A DNA stretch of 64,000 nucleotides from Neurospora tetraspora (Eukaryota; Ascomycota; Sordariomycetes; Sordariales; Sordariaceae). The notes under the pieces are model-generated. The model saw nothing but the letters and a program-made list of their open reading frames with translations. It was not told the DNA's origin and did not search any database. Below, in pieces: positions 61,701-64,000 of this stretch; within the stretch, counting starts at the first letter, position 1; every line of letters begins with the position of its first letter. The translations under genes and the position numbers were made by a program. Location: the NCBI RefSeq assembly GCF_033439725.1, contig NW_026944383.1, positions 1,612,001-1,676,000 of the forward strand, read 5' to 3'.

Positions 61701-64000
61701 TATTTAGGCGGACCCGGAAAAGATTAGAGCGATTATTAAATAGGAGGTACCTACGTTTTAAAAAAGGGTACGAAGCTTCTTTAAATTTATTAACTATTAC
61801 CGAATATTTGTTAAAGATTTTTCTTTAATTATAGGACCGCTAATAGCCCTTATAAATAAAGGGTTCTTTTTAAATAGACCAAATAATACGATATAACCTT
61901 TAAGAAATTAAAGGAGTTATTTATTAAAACCCCTATTCTTATTTAGTAAGATCCCAATCTATTTACATTTTTAGAGGTAAATTATGGTAAATATAGTCTC
62001 GGTAGTATCCTTACCTAAGAAAAGAATATGTAAAAGACAGTAATTATTTATTATTCTTAGAAATTTACCCTTGCCGAGCGTAACTACCCTATCTATAATA
62101 AAGAAATACTTACAATTATTAAATATATAGAAGAATAGTCTATTGAATTTAAGAGCTATAAAAAATTATTATTATTATTAGTTACTATAATTTCGAATAC
62201 TTTATAAAGAGGTAGAAATTCTTTAAACAATAAGCGTAATAAGCCGAATTTCTCTTATAATTCAATTTCGAAATCCTTTACCGCCCGGGGAAATTCGCTA
62301 TAATTTTTAATATTTTATTCCGTCGGGACTAGGACTATTCTAACGAAGAGGATATAGAAGCTAAAGAAATATAGTTAATTCTTTAATCCGCTTTTAAAAA
62401 TTATATTTATATAATCGCTTTTTTTATTATAGCGAAGGAGGGCGTAAAAGTATTTAAAAATCTAAATTTATAGTAACTCTTAGAAAAGGTCTCTTAAGAA
62501 AATGAATTTTATTAAATTATCCGCCAAACCGTTATTAATAAAAATAGAACCTTCCTAATTTCAGAATAGGGTTTAAAAATTTAATTCAGCGAATATACTA
62601 TCCATAAACTTAGTAGGTTATACTATAAAACCTATATTTAGATTTTAGGAGCCTCTATTATTATTAAAGTTATAATCCTATATATATTTTTAAAAGACGT
62701 TAAAAAGAACGTTCTCCGCACCCGTATTATTTAAAAAGTATACGATCGAAAACTCTTAAGCACCCTAAAAAAGAAGGTACTATTTATATTATAAATAAAG
62801 ATTTCTAATAGCTGTTAATAAATATATATATCCGTCGGTTCTTAATTAATTACAATATTTATAGTAAAGTAAAATACTAAAGAAATTAGAAAAGAGGGAT
62901 ATTAAAGCCTTTTCCTATTTTAAATTAATTCTTTAGAAATATCTAAATAGATCTTATTATTAATCTCCCTCCCATAAAAGGCTATGTTAATTTCTTCATC
63001 ATTAAAAATAGGCTTAATAAATTAGTAATTTTAAAACTAATACCTACTATAAAAATAGAAATAATAGCAGAAATGTTCCTTAAGTATTTTATACAATATT
63101 GTAAGTAGCCGTAGTCTATTATTAATAATAGGGGTACTAATTAAATTAACTAATTTTAAAAGTATTTTTACACTTTGTTAAGTATCGATCCATTCTTAAA
63201 TACTGTTTTTTACCCCTAAACTAACAGTAGCCCCGAAAGAATAAATTAGGAAGTATAAACCTTTTTAAAAATTTTCGTTAATTACGCCCAAAACGATTAG
63301 GATTATTAATACCTAATAATATAATTAATGATTAATAGCCGAATTAATACCTCCATTAGTATATTTCTATTTTTTACTACCTACGGCTATTATCTATAAT
63401 CCTTAATAACTTTAATAATTCCCTTAATAAAAATAAATTTTAAAAACCTATAAATAAAAATTAAAAGTTTTGTTACAATATTATAATAAATTACGGATTT
63501 ATATTAAATAACTATAATAATTTCTATATAAGAATAAGAGCGTTTCGCTAATTACAAAAGGCAATTAATTAAAGTTTTTAAAGTAAAGGATAAAATTTAA
63601 CTAAACTTCAAGAATTTTACTATAGTATGCTCTAAGAAGAAATTCGATTAGGTTTATACGAAATATATAGTATTTAAAATTTTTAACCCTTTTATAATAA
63701 AATTCTCCAATTTCTTTTTAAAGATCTTTAATAAATTTTATATAGACTTATTTAGGAAGGTTCGTAATAACCCTCTACCGGGCTAAATTATTACCGATTT
63801 TTAACCGCTAATTATTATAGTAAATGGGGAGAAGGAGTATTTTCTAAATAAAATCGTCTATTATATAATTAAAAGAAATTATGAGATAATTTTAATTAAT
63901 TAAATTAATTAAGTATAATATTTTTGGGATTTATTAGAAGAATTCGCTAATATAGCGGCTTTAAATTATTTCGAAGCAAAATATAGCCTAGTTGATATTA
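58794..64000 (+). mobile_element. Broken Ty3/gypsy chromovirus-type element (fossil), runs off the window
   Basis: An LTR-like start TATCATGGGGCTAAGGCCC at 58794 shares its first bases with the LTR family at 29503 and 39768 but then differs; this LTR ends near 58985. Parts in order on the plus strand: gag about 59.4-60.2 kb with a zinc-knuckle relic near 60.1 kb, protease about 60.35-60.8 kb, reverse transcriptase about 61.0-61.75 kb with a YIDD-type active-site motif near 61.53 kb, RNase H about 61.95-62.2 kb, integrase about 62.8-63.5 kb, and a chromodomain-like end near 63.83-63.96 kb. It is broken many times throughout by RIP-type mutation. The 3' LTR must lie beyond the window. Confidence 0.82.

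Overview
The window looks like a chromosome segment from a filamentous ascomycete that uses RIP (repeat-induced point mutation), most likely Neurospora or a close Sordariales relative. The reasons are: an importin gene split by short introns of 54 to 100 bp with GTAAGT/GTGAGT/GTATGG donors and YAG acceptors; a HAL-type kinase and a coiled-coil protein that look like filamentous-ascomycete genes; gene-sparse DNA of ordinary GC content; and sharply bounded, extremely A+T-rich, TpA-rich blocks made of retroelement fossils, as expected where C-to-T mutation hits duplicated DNA on both strands. Genus is inferred from style, not from a database match.

Layout. (1) 1-3696, plus strand: an importin-7/8-type karyopherin (Nmd5/Sxm1 family), 5' end unresolved at the window edge. 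(2) 3.7-8.8 kb: intergenic. (3) 8770-about 11061, minus strand: a HAL/HRK-type Ser/Thr kinase whose first exon is unresolved. (4) 11.1-20.5 kb: intergenic DNA carrying two small inverted-repeat elements: a 648-bp hAT-like foldback element with perfect 8-bp target duplications (17725-18372), and a 348-bp MITE (19939-20286). (5) 20.6-41.7 kb: a 21-kb RIP-type block. It holds a broken Ty3/gypsy element (about 26.6-36.2 kb) with a nested 2.2-kb gag-only LTR element (29503-31747), a solo LTR of that same nested family (39768-40038), and unassigned fossil DNA with arrays of a short palindromic motif. (6) 41.7-43.7 kb: a GC-normal island with a 120-bp TTA-flanked MITE, a perfect 13-bp-arm hairpin, a possible kinase-domain relic and a second copy of the 348-bp MITE family (43168-43513). 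(7) 43.7-45.95 kb: a second RIP-type block. (8) 46-55.2 kb: intergenic, with some open frames I could not confirm. (9) 55206-57041, plus strand: a 611-residue coiled-coil protein of unknown function. (10) 58.25 kb to the end: a third RIP-type block containing a broken Ty3/gypsy chromovirus-type element that runs off the window.

The three host genes are unrelated in function (nuclear import, signalling to membrane transporters, unknown coiled coil) and do not form a cluster. The main interest is in the non-coding layer: at least four small inverted-repeat elements from three families, a nested gag-only retroelement, and a recurrent palindromic motif inside the RIP blocks. No tRNA, 5S rRNA or CRISPR array was recognised.
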